Positions 1-7,489 of a DNA stretch of 35,566 bases are shown here, in pieces. Origin of the DNA: Acidobacteriota bacterium (GTDB taxonomy: Bacteria; Acidobacteriota; UBA6911; RPQK01; JAJDTT01); contig JAPPLF010000074.1 in the NCBI GenBank assembly GCA_028874215.1, positions 1-35,566 on the forward strand, written 5' to 3'. The translations under genes and the position numbers were made by a program. Numbering within the stretch: position 1 is the first letter of the stretch; every line of letters begins with the position of its first letter. The notes beneath the pieces are model-generated. The model was not told the DNA's origin and did no database searches. It worked only from the letters and a program-made list of their open reading frames with translations.

Positions 1-1
1 T

Positions 2-56
2 CCGCCGGGATGCAGGGACGGTCGAATGCCGTGATGACTTTTACCACGGGCTGTTA
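2..56 (-). repeat. Dispersed 55-bp repeat, copy 1
   Basis: This stretch matches the reverse complement of 33845-33899 at 54 of 55 positions; the only difference is T at 35 where the other copy reads C. Similarity ends abruptly at the TTA at 54-56, and position 1 already differs. CGGGCTG (47-53) is one arm of the terminal inverted repeat seen complete in the other copy; the second arm would lie outside the window. The repeat reads open in frame with the gene fragment that follows, so it seems to have replaced that gene's upstream part. No transposase is nearby. It is probably a small non-autonomous or REP/MITE-like element. Confidence 0.85.
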
Positions 57-203
57 AGGCTGACAGCCGTGGCCGGATGCATCGTCCTGGCCAACTTCTG
101 GCCACCCTGCAGCTACCTCATGCTGCCGCATTATCACGAGATCCGGCGGCGCGACGCCGTCGTCCGGGTCGATCCCGATCTGCAGTACTTCGGAGCCATC
201 TGA
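3..203 (+). CDS. C-terminal fragment of an unidentified gene
   Basis: The frame is open from the window edge to a TGA at 201-203. The first 18 codons come from the dispersed repeat at 2-56. The following roughly 48 codons have very high GC at third positions (about 84% by hand count), as expected for a real gene here. They encode a hydrophobic stretch (VAGCIVLANFW) and then a polar tail ending in YFGAI. No family is recognised. The stop overlaps the start of the next small gene as TGATG, which suggests translational coupling and an operon running towards the symporter. Whether the gene really begins left of the window, or was truncated by the repeat, cannot be told here. Confidence 0.4.
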   Translation, partial: RRDAGTVECRDDFYHGLLRLTAVAGCIVLANFWPPCSYLMLPHYHEIRRRDAVVRVDPDLQYFGAI

Positions 204-301
204 TGCCGGTCGACTCGAATCCCATCCCGTGGAACCGGCTCTACTGGGCGGTGGGCGGATTCACCCTCGTCCTGATCCTTCTCCTGTATCTCATCAGTTG
301 A
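203..301 (+). CDS. 32-residue single-span membrane peptide
   Basis: The ATG at 203 overlaps the preceding stop codon (TGATG) and the reading frame ends with TGA at 299-301. The product begins MPVDSNPIPW and then forms one hydrophobic helix (about residues 15-31) rich in Leu, Ile and Val. That suggests a single-pass inner-membrane peptide with a short polar N-terminus. Third-position GC is as high as in the flanking genes (about 26 of 31 codons), and the start-stop overlap supports translation. It lies 108 bp upstream of a sodium:solute symporter on the same strand. It could be an accessory subunit of that transporter, as small partner proteins are known for some symporters, but no specific family is recognised. 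Confidence 0.45.
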   Translation: MPVDSNPIPWNRLYWAVGGFTLVLILLLYLIS

Positions 302-409
302 GAGCCGAGAGACCGTGGTAAATCTCCTGGCCTTTTCCGCTCCCCGCAACGCAGGAAAGGGCGGCCACGAGGGTCGCCCCGGCACTGCTTTCATTGATCC
401 TGCAACGCC

Positions 410-2077
410 GTGACGGGTCTGGATTGGGCGGTTTTTACCCTCTACGTGGTCCTGATCCTCATGGTGGGCCTGTACCAGAGCCGCAAGAGCTCCGGTATCG
501 AAGGCTATTTCCTGGGAAACCGCAGCCTTTCCTGGGGCCTGATCGGCCTCTCCGTCATGGCCACCCAGGCCAGCGCCATCACCTTCATCGGGACCACGGG
601 CCAGTCCTACGGCTACGGGATGAAATTCGTCCAGGTCTACCTGCCCCAGCCTCTGGTGATGGTGGTTCTCTGCGTCCTGTTCGTCCCCTTTTTCTATCGG
701 CGGAAGATCTACACCGCGTACGAGTTCCTGGAGCAGCGGTTCGACGCACGGACCCGTTCCCTGACCAGCTTCCTGTTCCTGGTCTCCCGCGGCCTGGCCG
801 CCGGGATCGTCCTCTATGCTCCCGCGGTGGTGCTCTCGGTCCTGATGGGCTGGGACGAACGGGTCACGGTGCTGATCATGGGGGCCGTGACCATCCTCTA
901 CACCGCGGCCGGCGGGATCACGGCGGTCATCTGGACCGATGTGCTTCAGATGCTGCTCATGTTCGGCGGCATCGGAGCGGCCCTCTTGACCCTCTTCGGA
1001 GAGTTGCCCCCGCAGGTGGGGGTCGCCGACGTCTTCTACATCGGCGGCATCGAGGAGATGTGGAAGAGCGTGGACCTGTCGCCGGACCCGCGGGAGACCT
1101 ATACGCTCTGGTCCGGCCTGGTGGGCGGCTTCTTCCTGGCGCTGGCCTACTTCGGGTGCGACCAGAGCCAGGTTCAGCGGTACCTGACGGCCAAGTCCCT
1201 GACCCAGAGCCGCCTGGCCCTCCTCTTCAACGCCTTCCTCAAGGTTCCCATGCAGATCTTCATCCTGGCCATCGGGGTGCTGCTCTTCGTCTTCTACCAC
1301 TTCGAGCAGCCGCCTCTGATCTTCAATCCGGCGGAGGAGGCCCAGGTGCGGCAGAGCGGAAGGGGCCCGGCCTTCGAAGAGCTGGAAAGGGACTACCGCG
1401 ATCTGCACTCGCTCCGGCGGGAGGCGACTCTGGACCTGCTTCGCGTTCGCCGGGAAGGTGGTGACCTGGAGTCCGGGCGCGCCCGGATTCGGCAATACCA
1501 TGACGAGATGGAGGCGTTGCGCGGCCGCTCCAAGGTGTTGGTCGAGACGGTCCAGGGCCGATCCTCCACCGACGTCAACTACGTCTTTCCCTCCTACCTG
1601 GTCCAATACGTGCCGGCCGGGATCCTGGGGCTGATGATCGCCGTCATCTTCGCCGCCGCCATGTCCTCGCTGGACTCGGAGCTGACTGCCCTCTCCAGCG
1701 CCACGGTCATGGACTTCTACCGCCGCTATCTGGTTCGGGGAGCCTCCACACGGCACTATCTCTGGGCGGCCCGGCTCACCACATTGGCCTGGGGGGTGCT
1801 GGCCACGGGGGTGGCGCTCTATGTCGGCCAGCAGGAGGCGTCCCTCCTGGAACTGGTCAACAAGGTGGGCTCGTACTTCTACGGTTCGCTGCTGGGGGTC
1901 TTCCTTTTGGCCTTTCTGGCCCCTTGGGCCACCGCCCGCGGTGCGTTCTGGGGCCTGATCCTGGGGATGGTCTCCGTATGGGCGGTCAGCGAGTTCACGT
2001 CGCTTTCGTTTCTCTATTACAACGTGGTGGGTTGCTTGACCGTCGTTGCGGCGGCGTTTGTGCTCAAGCGCAGATGA
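410..2077 (+). CDS. Sodium:solute symporter (SSS family)
   Basis: This 555-residue polytopic membrane protein would couple sodium entry to uptake of an unidentified organic solute. The first helix starts at residue 5. The substrate/Na-site region reads ATQASAITFIG (51-61), and the family signature AAAMSSLDSELTALSSATVMDFY lies around 415-437. Remaining transmembrane helices run to residue 551. The GTG at 410 is chosen because the conserved N-terminus begins there. Unusually, residues about 303-388 form a long charged, probably helical insertion, rich in Glu and Arg, before the NYVFP motif (390-394) that normally follows the preceding helix closely. The gene converges on the PIG-L-like gene with only 18 bp between stops. 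Substrate cannot be inferred; sugars, carboxylates and amino acids are all possible in this family. Confidence 0.9.
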   Translation: MTGLDWAVFTLYVVLILMVGLYQSRKSSGIEGYFLGNRSLSWGLIGLSVMATQASAITFIGTTGQSYGYGMKFVQVYLPQPLVMVVLCVLFVPFFYRRKIYTAYEFLEQRFDARTRSLTSFLFLVSRGLAAGIVLYAPAVVLSVLMGWDERVTVLIMGAVTILYTAAGGITAVIWTDVLQMLLMFGGIGAALLTLFGELPPQVGVADVFYIGGIEEMWKSVDLSPDPRETYTLWSGLVGGFFLALAYFGCDQSQVQRYLTAKSLTQSRLALLFNAFLKVPMQIFILAIGVLLFVFYHFEQPPLIFNPAEEAQVRQSGRGPAFEELERDYRDLHSLRREATLDLLRVRREGGDLESGRARIRQYHDEMEALRGRSKVLVETVQGRSSTDVNYVFPSYLVQYVPAGILGLMIAVIFAAAMSSLDSELTALSSATVMDFYRRYLVRGASTRHYLWAARLTTLAWGVLATGVALYVGQQEASLLELVNKVGSYFYGSLLGVFLLAFLAPWATARGAFWGLILGMVSVWAVSEFTSLSFLYYNVVGCLTVVAAAFVLKRR

Positions 2078-2095
2078 TCGCTCGCGGAGTCGATC

Positions 2096-2941
2096 TCACC
2101 CAGCGTGGGATCGACCCAGAAGAACGCTGAGGTTTTCTCCGCGGCTGCTCTTGGAACTCGACGACTGGCGCATCAGGAACCGGTTGGCCGGCAGGTGCGA
2201 GTAGACGTGTGGATGGAGCACCTGGTAGGCCTCGGCGTACGAGAGCGACGAGTGAAGCCCCATTCTCCCATTGGTGACCTCGATGCATTTCCGTCCCAGG
2301 TCTCCCGTGTAGTACTGGCTGGCGACGCAGTCCAACGCTCGGGCCTTCTTCTCCACGACCGGGGTGATGTCCACCAGCACATTTGCGAATCGCCGCCCCT
2401 CGGCGGAGAGCTGGTTGGTGTGGCCGTACATGGTGATGAAGAAGATCTGCGCCGGCGTGAGCGGGTCTCCGGCGTCCCGCACGTAACCGGAGGTCTTGAC
2501 CAGGTCGCAGGCGCGAAGGGCCGCCACCGCCGTCTCCTGATGGGCGAATCCCAATTCCTCGGTGGGGTTGTGGAGGATCAGGAGATGCGGCCGGACGTCG
2601 GCCAGCTCCCGGGCGATGGCTTCGATCAGCTCCCGGCTCTGGATCACCACGTCGTCCTTGAGGCGCAGGAACCGGACGTCCCGGACCCCCAGGATCTCCA
2701 TGCCCCGGCTTGCTTCCTCCTCCTTTTCTCGTATGGCGTCCTCCAACCCGGAAACCTCGTCGAGACGACCGCTCCTGATGAGTTCGTTGCGGCGCGTGTG
2801 GTGGGTGTCCACACCGTGGGTACAGACCACCACGGAGACCTGGTCCCCGCGCCGGGAATGGAGGCAGAGGGTTCCTCCGGCGTGGTCGATGGCATCGGCG
2901 GGATGACACATGACGGCCATGATCTTGAGGCGTTCTTCCAT
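2096..2941 (-). CDS. PIG-L-fold protein with altered catalytic motif
   Basis: This 281-residue protein belongs to the PIG-L/LmbE deacetylase superfamily, zinc enzymes that remove acetyl groups from N-acetylglucosamine-type substrates. The signature reads CHPADAIDHAGGT (residues 12-24) where the family has AHPDDxExxxGGT. His13, Asp16 and His134 would still bind zinc. However, the first Asp of HPDD, the general base in MshB-type enzymes, is Ala15, and the downstream H-x-D-H motif has become GFAH (131-134). There is no signal peptide, so it is probably cytoplasmic. The ATG at 2941 is chosen over upstream codons because a perfect AGGAGGT (2947-2953) precedes it by 5 nt. A strong hairpin (2955-2980) abuts that site. 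It is divergent from the aldo/keto reductase. It could be a subfamily with different chemistry or a non-catalytic paralogue. Confidence 0.8.
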   Translation of the reverse strand: MEERLKIMAVMCHPADAIDHAGGTLCLHSRRGDQVSVVVCTHGVDTHHTRRNELIRSGRLDEVSGLEDAIREKEEEASRGMEILGVRDVRFLRLKDDVVIQSRELIEAIARELADVRPHLLILHNPTEELGFAHQETAVAALRACDLVKTSGYVRDAGDPLTPAQIFFITMYGHTNQLSAEGRRFANVLVDITPVVEKKARALDCVASQYYTGDLGRKCIEVTNGRMGLHSSLSYAEAYQVLHPHVYSHLPANRFLMRQSSSSKSSRGENLSVLLGRSHAG

Positions 2942-2954
2942 GGCGGACCTCCTG

Positions 2955-2980
2955 GAGGGGGGACATTCTTGTCCCCCCTC
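2955..2980 (-). repeat. Palindrome of the CATTCTTG-core family, copy a
   Basis: A perfect 11-bp stem (GAGGGGGGACA at 2955-2965, TGTCCCCCCTC at 2970-2980) closes a TTCT loop on the plus strand, AGAA on the minus strand. On the minus strand it ends one nucleotide before the Shine-Dalgarno AGGAGGT of the PIG-L-like gene, so in mRNA it would stack against the ribosome binding site. The same core, flanked by different but again complementary arms, occurs at 16932-16952 and 26655-26674, and decayed at 11311-11335. There is no T-run, so it is not a classical terminator here. Confidence 0.85.
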
Positions 2981-3138
2981 TTCGTACCCTATACTTTGAG
3001 GAGAACGGAATGCTGAATCAACGCCGCCGCCGGTGTCAACCGCCGGGAGAACCCATGCGGATGCCCTCTCTGGCCATCCGTCGGAAACATGCGATATCAT
3101 GAAGCCAATCTGAGTCCGGGTCTTTTGGAGGAAAGTAT

Positions 3139-4113
3139 ATGCGTCGCAGAACCTTTTTCGGCAGCGCCCTGGCCAGCGTGTTGGCTCTTCGGAGCAAAGC
3201 TTGGGGGCGGAGCCCGGTACCCGCTTCCACCGGTGGCGACATTCCCAAGCGCGTCTTCGGCAAGACGGGAGAGAAGCTGACCATCGTCGGGCAGGCCGGC
3301 GGACGCTATCCCATGATCTCCTTCGAGGACGCCAAGGCGGTGACGCTCCGGGCCTACGAGCTCGGCGTCAACTACTTCGACAACGCCCATTCCTACTGGT
3401 CGGGGCGATCCGAGGAGGTGTACGGCGAGGTGCTTCCAGCTTTTCGCAAGGATGTCTTCGTCACCACCAAGAGCGTCGTCCGAGACCGGGAGGGCGCAGC
3501 CAAGGAACTGGAGATCTCCCTGAAGCGGCTCAAGATGGACTACGTGGACCTGTGGCAGATCCACTCCGTCAGCCGGATGGAGGACGTGGAGCAGATCTTC
3601 GCTCCCGGCGGCGCCATCGAGGCCTTCGAGGAGGCCAAGCGGAGCGGCAAGACCCGGTTCATCGGCTTCACCGGGCATACGGACCCCCACGTCCACATGG
3701 AGATGCTGAAACGCTACGACCAGTTCGACACCATCCTGATGCCGCTAAATCCGGCCGATCCGTCCTACCTGAGCTTCGAGCAGATCGTGCTCCCCGAGGC
3801 CGTCCGTCAGGGACTGGGCATCCAGGGCATGAAGAGTCTGGCCAACGCCAAGCTTCTCCAGTCCTTCAGCGTCGAGGACTGCATCCAATACGTCCTGAGC
3901 CTCCCCATCCACTGCCTGACCATGGGCGCCACCACGCTGGGCCAGATCGAGGACGATGTCCGGATCGCCAAGCGCTTCGCCGCCCTGGAAGAACCTCAGA
4001 TGGCGGAGCTCCGGGAAAGAGCTCGCCGTCTGGCGGGTCCGGAACTGGAGGACTGGAAGCGCGGTCCGGAGCGGGCTGGCCTGGACCCCGCAGGGGTCGA
4101 GATCCACGGCTGA
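3139..4113 (+). CDS. Aldo/keto reductase with Tat-like signal
   Basis: This 324-residue protein is predicted to be an NAD(P)H-dependent oxidoreductase of the aldo/keto reductase superfamily. The catalytic tetrad is visible: Asp81 in NYFDNAHSY, Tyr86, Lys111 in FVTTKS and His142 in DLWQIHS. The N-terminus MRRRTFFGSALASVLAL has an Arg cluster followed by a hydrophobic stretch, like a twin-arginine signal; export as a folded cofactor-loaded enzyme is inferred. GGAGGA (3127-3132) precedes the ATG at 3139 by 6 nt, fixing the start. The stop at 4111-4113 is followed after 10 nt by the helicase GTG, so the two may be cotranscribed. Such Tat-type AKRs are common in Acidobacteriota and Planctomycetota; the substrate is unknown. 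Confidence 0.88.
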   Translation: MRRRTFFGSALASVLALRSKAWGRSPVPASTGGDIPKRVFGKTGEKLTIVGQAGGRYPMISFEDAKAVTLRAYELGVNYFDNAHSYWSGRSEEVYGEVLPAFRKDVFVTTKSVVRDREGAAKELEISLKRLKMDYVDLWQIHSVSRMEDVEQIFAPGGAIEAFEEAKRSGKTRFIGFTGHTDPHVHMEMLKRYDQFDTILMPLNPADPSYLSFEQIVLPEAVRQGLGIQGMKSLANAKLLQSFSVEDCIQYVLSLPIHCLTMGATTLGQIEDDVRIAKRFAALEEPQMAELRERARRLAGPELEDWKRGPERAGLDPAGVEIHG

Positions 4114-4123
4114 CTCCCAGCGG

Positions 4124-6376
4124 GTGATCGAGACGGCTTCGACCCGGCGGCGAGAGCTTCTGGACCGTTACCTGCGGTCGCTTCCTTTCGAACCCTATGT
4201 GTTTCAGAGGGACGCTCTGGAGGCTTGGTACGCCTCGGGCGAGGATCTTCTGGTAACCTCGCCCACCGGCACCGGCAAGACCCTCATCGCCGAAGGTGCC
4301 CTCTTCGAGGCGCTTCACGGCGGTCGGACCGCCTATTACACCACTCCCCTCATCGCGCTGACCGAGCAGAAATTCCGGGAGATGCAGGCGGCCGCCGTAC
4401 ACTGGGGATTTCCCGCCGACAGCGTGGGGCTGGTGACCGGGAACCGCCAGGTCAACCCGGACGCGCCGGTACGGGTGGTGGTGGCCGAAATCCTCCTCAA
4501 TCGCCTGCTGCATCCCGGCAACTTCGATTTCGATCGGGTCGCCGTCGTGGTCAAGGACGAGTTCCACACCTTCCGGGATCCGGAACGGGGCATCGTCTGG
4601 GAATTGTCCCTTTCGCTGCTCCCCAGGCACGTGAGGCTTCTCCTGCTCTCGGCAACCGTGGGCCGTCCCGAGTCCTTCACGAACTGGCTCCGGAAAAGCC
4701 ATGGACGGCGAATGCAGTTGCTCCAGGGAAGGGAACGGAGGGTCCCGCTGACTTATGAGTGGGTGGACGACCTGCTGTTGGAAGAGCTGCTGGTGGAACT
4801 GGTTCGGGGCGGGAAAAAAGGGCGCAGGAGCCCCTGTTTGGTGTTCTGCTTCAACCGCCGGGAGTGCTGGTCGGTGGCGGAACGGCTCAAGGGCCGGCCC
4901 CTGGTGGACGGGAACCGGAAGCGAAAGCTGGCCGCTCGCCTGCGGGACTCGGACCTGTCGGATGGAGCCGGACCCATCCTGCGGCAGCTCCTCTTGCGGG
5001 GCGTGGGAATCCACCATGCCGGGGTCCTGCCCAAGTATCGGCGTGTCGTGGAGCAGTTGTTCCAGCGCCGGCTGCTTCCGGTGGTCATCTGTACGGAGAC
5101 CCTGTCGGCCGGGATCAATCTGCCGGCCAGGTCCGTGGTGCTGAAGAGTCTGGTCAAGGGCCCGCCGCGGCGGAAACGGGCGCTGGACGCCACCACCGCC
5201 CATCAGATCTTCGGCCGGGCCGGGCGGCCCCGATGGGATCGTCGGGGATTTGTCCTGGCCCTGGCTCCGGAAGAAGAAGTAAAGCTTCTGCGCCGCAAGC
5301 GAAAGTTGGAGTCGATCCCCGCCCGGACCCGCAAGTCGGCGTTTCGCCAGGCCCGGAAGTCCCTGGCGCGGAGGATGAGGTCCCGTCGCCAGGCCCGCGC
5401 CTCCTGGGACCGGTCTCAGTTTCGCCGTCTGGTTGCGGCGCGGCCGGCGGTCCTGGCCAGCCGGGGGCCGCTGCCCTGGCGGTATTTGGCCTACCTGCTG
5501 AAGCGTTCGCCACAAGTCGACGAGGTCCGGACCATGGTCGGAAAGCGGTTGCTGAGCGCCCGAGCGGTGCAGTCGGCTCAAGGGGCTCTGAACGACATGC
5601 TGCTCACCCTGCGCCTCGGAGGCTACCTGACGTTGGACCCGGAACCGCCTCCCCAAGAAGAGGTTTCGCCCGACTACCGTCCGGTGCTGGCTCAGGCCAC
5701 GCTTCGGCTGGACCGGCTGCTGGCCTTTCGCGGCATCAATCCTCTCTATGGCGACTTCCTGAGCGAGATGCTGCCGAAGGGTAGCCGAAGCGAGAGGATT
5801 CAGGCTCTGGAAAGCGTCCTCGAGCTTTCCGGAGCGGTGGCCAGAGCGGTTCCGGTGCCGGAATCCCGGCGGCTGGACCCCGGTCCCCTCGAGACGGCCT
5901 GTCTCGATCCCGAATTGGCTCGTCCAGGACTATCCGGAGGCTCTGAATCAACGCTCCGGAACGATCTCATCGAGGCAGGTCCGGGACCGACCCTGGCCGC
6001 CAAGTTGCGTCTCGTGTTCGATGGACGGTTGCCTCAGGTGACTCAGTTGAAGGTTCGGCCCGTCTGGGCCGCCGGGGACCTGCTGGACCTCGGGGGTAAC
6101 TTCAACCGGTTCGTCCACAGCCGCGGGCTGGTCAGGCAGGAGGGGATTCTGTTTCGCCACATGCTTCGCCTGGCGCTGCTGTGCGGGGAGTTCGCCGCGC
6201 TCCCGAATTGGGACGCCGCCTGCGGATGCGACCTGGAGGAAGTGGCGCTCGCACTGCGCCGGAGTTGCCGCCGGATCGACCCCGAGAGCACCGACCGGTT
6301 TTTGGAGCGGAGCGGCGGTTTCCAACCGCCGAACAGGAACGGCGGTTTCCAACCGCCGGACACCAAAAAACCGTGA
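4124..6376 (+). CDS. Ski2-like superfamily 2 helicase
   Basis: This 750-residue ATP-dependent helicase has a full set of SF2 motifs: Walker A SPTGTGKT (46-53), a DEFH box (145-148, variant of DEVH), SAT (176-178), VGIHHAGVLP (294-303), motif V TETLSAGINLPAR (324-336) and motif VI QIFGRAGR (361-368). Motifs V and VI are those of the Ski2/Hel308 group. Residues about 385-735 form a C-terminal region rich in Arg and Leu with no recognised domain. The GTG at 4124 gives a compact N-terminus just before the Q-motif (FQRD); in-frame ATGs lie upstream inside the reductase gene and are less likely. The last 24 residues (GGFQPP... twice) are encoded by two palindromic repeats and look like an added tail. 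RNA versus DNA substrate cannot be told from sequence. Confidence 0.87.
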   Translation: MIETASTRRRELLDRYLRSLPFEPYVFQRDALEAWYASGEDLLVTSPTGTGKTLIAEGALFEALHGGRTAYYTTPLIALTEQKFREMQAAAVHWGFPADSVGLVTGNRQVNPDAPVRVVVAEILLNRLLHPGNFDFDRVAVVVKDEFHTFRDPERGIVWELSLSLLPRHVRLLLLSATVGRPESFTNWLRKSHGRRMQLLQGRERRVPLTYEWVDDLLLEELLVELVRGGKKGRRSPCLVFCFNRRECWSVAERLKGRPLVDGNRKRKLAARLRDSDLSDGAGPILRQLLLRGVGIHHAGVLPKYRRVVEQLFQRRLLPVVICTETLSAGINLPARSVVLKSLVKGPPRRKRALDATTAHQIFGRAGRPRWDRRGFVLALAPEEEVKLLRRKRKLESIPARTRKSAFRQARKSLARRMRSRRQARASWDRSQFRRLVAARPAVLASRGPLPWRYLAYLLKRSPQVDEVRTMVGKRLLSARAVQSAQGALNDMLLTLRLGGYLTLDPEPPPQEEVSPDYRPVLAQATLRLDRLLAFRGINPLYGDFLSEMLPKGSRSERIQALESVLELSGAVARAVPVPESRRLDPGPLETACLDPELARPGLSGGSESTLRNDLIEAGPGPTLAAKLRLVFDGRLPQVTQLKVRPVWAAGDLLDLGGNFNRFVHSRGLVRQEGILFRHMLRLALLCGEFAALPNWDAACGCDLEEVALALRRSCRRIDPESTDRFLERSGGFQPPNRNGGFQPPDTKKP
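6313..6358 (+). repeat. Two tandem palindromes of the TTCC-core family
   Basis: Two 27-bp units each contain a perfect 8-bp hairpin: CGGCGGTT-TCC-AACCGCCG at 6313-6331 and again at 6340-6358. They lie inside the 3' end of the helicase gene and are translated as GGFQPPNRN and GGFQPPDTK. The flank GGAGCGGAGCGGCGG before the first copy recurs, inverted, around 18541-18557. A sister copy at 18472-18490 has a changed base in both arms that preserves pairing. Confidence 0.85.
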
Positions 6377-6470
6377 ACCGCCAACCCCGCGGAAGAAGAA
6401 AACGGGCGCGAGGAGAATAGGGGCATTTGAACTTGGCGGCTTGACGATCGCCCCAACGAGGAGAAATGAA

Positions 6471-7238
6471 ATGGAATCGATCCCGAGGCGGAATCTGTTG
6501 GGTGTTTCCGGAGCCCTTGCCGGCGGGACGTTGTTGGGACTCGCTGAGAGCGAGAGCGAGGAGCCCGGAAAGAAGTCCAAACGGGAGGCTCGACTAAAGG
6601 TCGTCGTCGTCGGCGCCCACCCGGACGACCCCGAAACCGGTTGCGGCGGAACCATGGCCCGTTACGCGGCAGCGGGCCACCGCGTGACGGCCCTCTACCT
6701 GACCCGCGGCGAGCGGGGCATCCGGGGACAGTCGCTGGAGGAGGCCGCGAGCATCCGCACCGCCGAGGCTCAGGAAGCCTGCCGAATCCTGGGGGCAAAA
6801 CCCCTCTTCGCCGGACAGATCGATGGCGACACCGCGACCGGCAATCGGCGTTACGAGGAATTCCTGAAGATCGTTCAGGGAGAAGACCCGGACCTGCTGT
6901 TCACCCACTGGCCCATCGACCGCCACCGGGACCACCGCGCGGCCAGCATGCTGGCGTTCGATGCCTGGCTGAAACTGGACCGGAAGTTCGATCTCTACTT
7001 CTATGAGGTCGTTTCCGGGAGGCAGAGCCAGACCTTCTCACCCACTCACTACATCGACATCACCGCCACCGAGTCTCTGAAGAAGAAGGCCACCTACGCC
7101 CACGCCAGCCAGAACCCGGAGGGGCTGTACCGCCGCCACGACCTGATGAACCGGTTCCGCGGCTCCGAGTACCGCTGCGAGTTCGCCGAAGCCTTCGTGC
7201 GCCACGTCCAGGGTGCGGATCACGAGTTCCGGTTCTGA
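6471..7238 (+). CDS. Exported PIG-L family deacetylase
   Basis: This 255-residue protein is a PIG-L/LmbE-type zinc deacetylase, expected to hydrolyse N-acetyl groups of glucosamine-like sugars. The metal/catalytic motif AHPDDPETGCGGT is complete (His50, Asp52, Asp53), and the second motif HRDH gives His152, Asp154 and His155. The N-terminus MESIPRRNLLGVSGALAGG carries a twin arginine followed by a hydrophobic run, so Tat export is likely. The ATG at 6471 follows GAGGAG (6459-6464) by 6 nt, which is preferred over in-frame starts 30 nt upstream. It lies 94 bp after the helicase, same strand. With an intact active site it contrasts directly with the altered paralogue at 2096-2941. Confidence 0.9.
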   Translation: MESIPRRNLLGVSGALAGGTLLGLAESESEEPGKKSKREARLKVVVVGAHPDDPETGCGGTMARYAAAGHRVTALYLTRGERGIRGQSLEEAASIRTAEAQEACRILGAKPLFAGQIDGDTATGNRRYEEFLKIVQGEDPDLLFTHWPIDRHRDHRAASMLAFDAWLKLDRKFDLYFYEVVSGRQSQTFSPTHYIDITATESLKKKATYAHASQNPEGLYRRHDLMNRFRGSEYRCEFAEAFVRHVQGADHEFRF

Positions 7239-7254
7239 GCGGATGCCGACTGGT

Positions 7255-7488
7255 TCAGGAGCCCATCGTTCTCGCATGCCGCTGGTCAAGCTCGTCGAGC
7301 AACCCTAAGCCGCGCGTCACATCACCTCGCGCTGCGCGCATGCGAAATCTCATTTCCGTATCGTGTTCGGTCAACGCTCGAACTGAGAGTTCTTCCATCA
7401 GCTTGTTGAGACTCAGGCCACGCTGGGCAGCCATGGCCTTCAACCGATCACGATGGGCATCAGGAAGCCGAATCGTTAACGTAGCCAT
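7255..7488 (-). CDS. Ribbon-helix-helix antitoxin of a PIN toxin pair
   Basis: This 77-residue protein starts MATLTIRLPDAHRDRLK, a beta-strand typical of ribbon-helix-helix DNA-binding proteins, followed by two helices (LKAMAAQRGLSLNKLMEEL). The C-terminal part (about 45-77) is charged and probably wraps the toxin. It is encoded immediately downstream of the PIN gene with a single base between toxin stop and this ATG, so translation is coupled. It would neutralise the PIN RNase and repress the operon by binding the palindrome at 7923-7942. Antitoxin-second order is the reverse of most vapBC loci. The family resemblance is to Arc/HicB-type antitoxins; no exact subfamily is claimed. Confidence 0.8.
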   Translation of the reverse strand: MATLTIRLPDAHRDRLKAMAAQRGLSLNKLMEELSVRALTEHDTEMRFRMRAARGDVTRGLGLLDELDQRHARTMGS

Positions 7489-7489
7489 G

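Noticed and set aside
134-1756. Long minus-strand open frame (540 residues) opposite the symporter
   Set aside because: The opposite frame encodes a clear SSS protein; this one is Gly/Gln/His-rich without any domain, a usual antisense artefact of GC-rich DNA.
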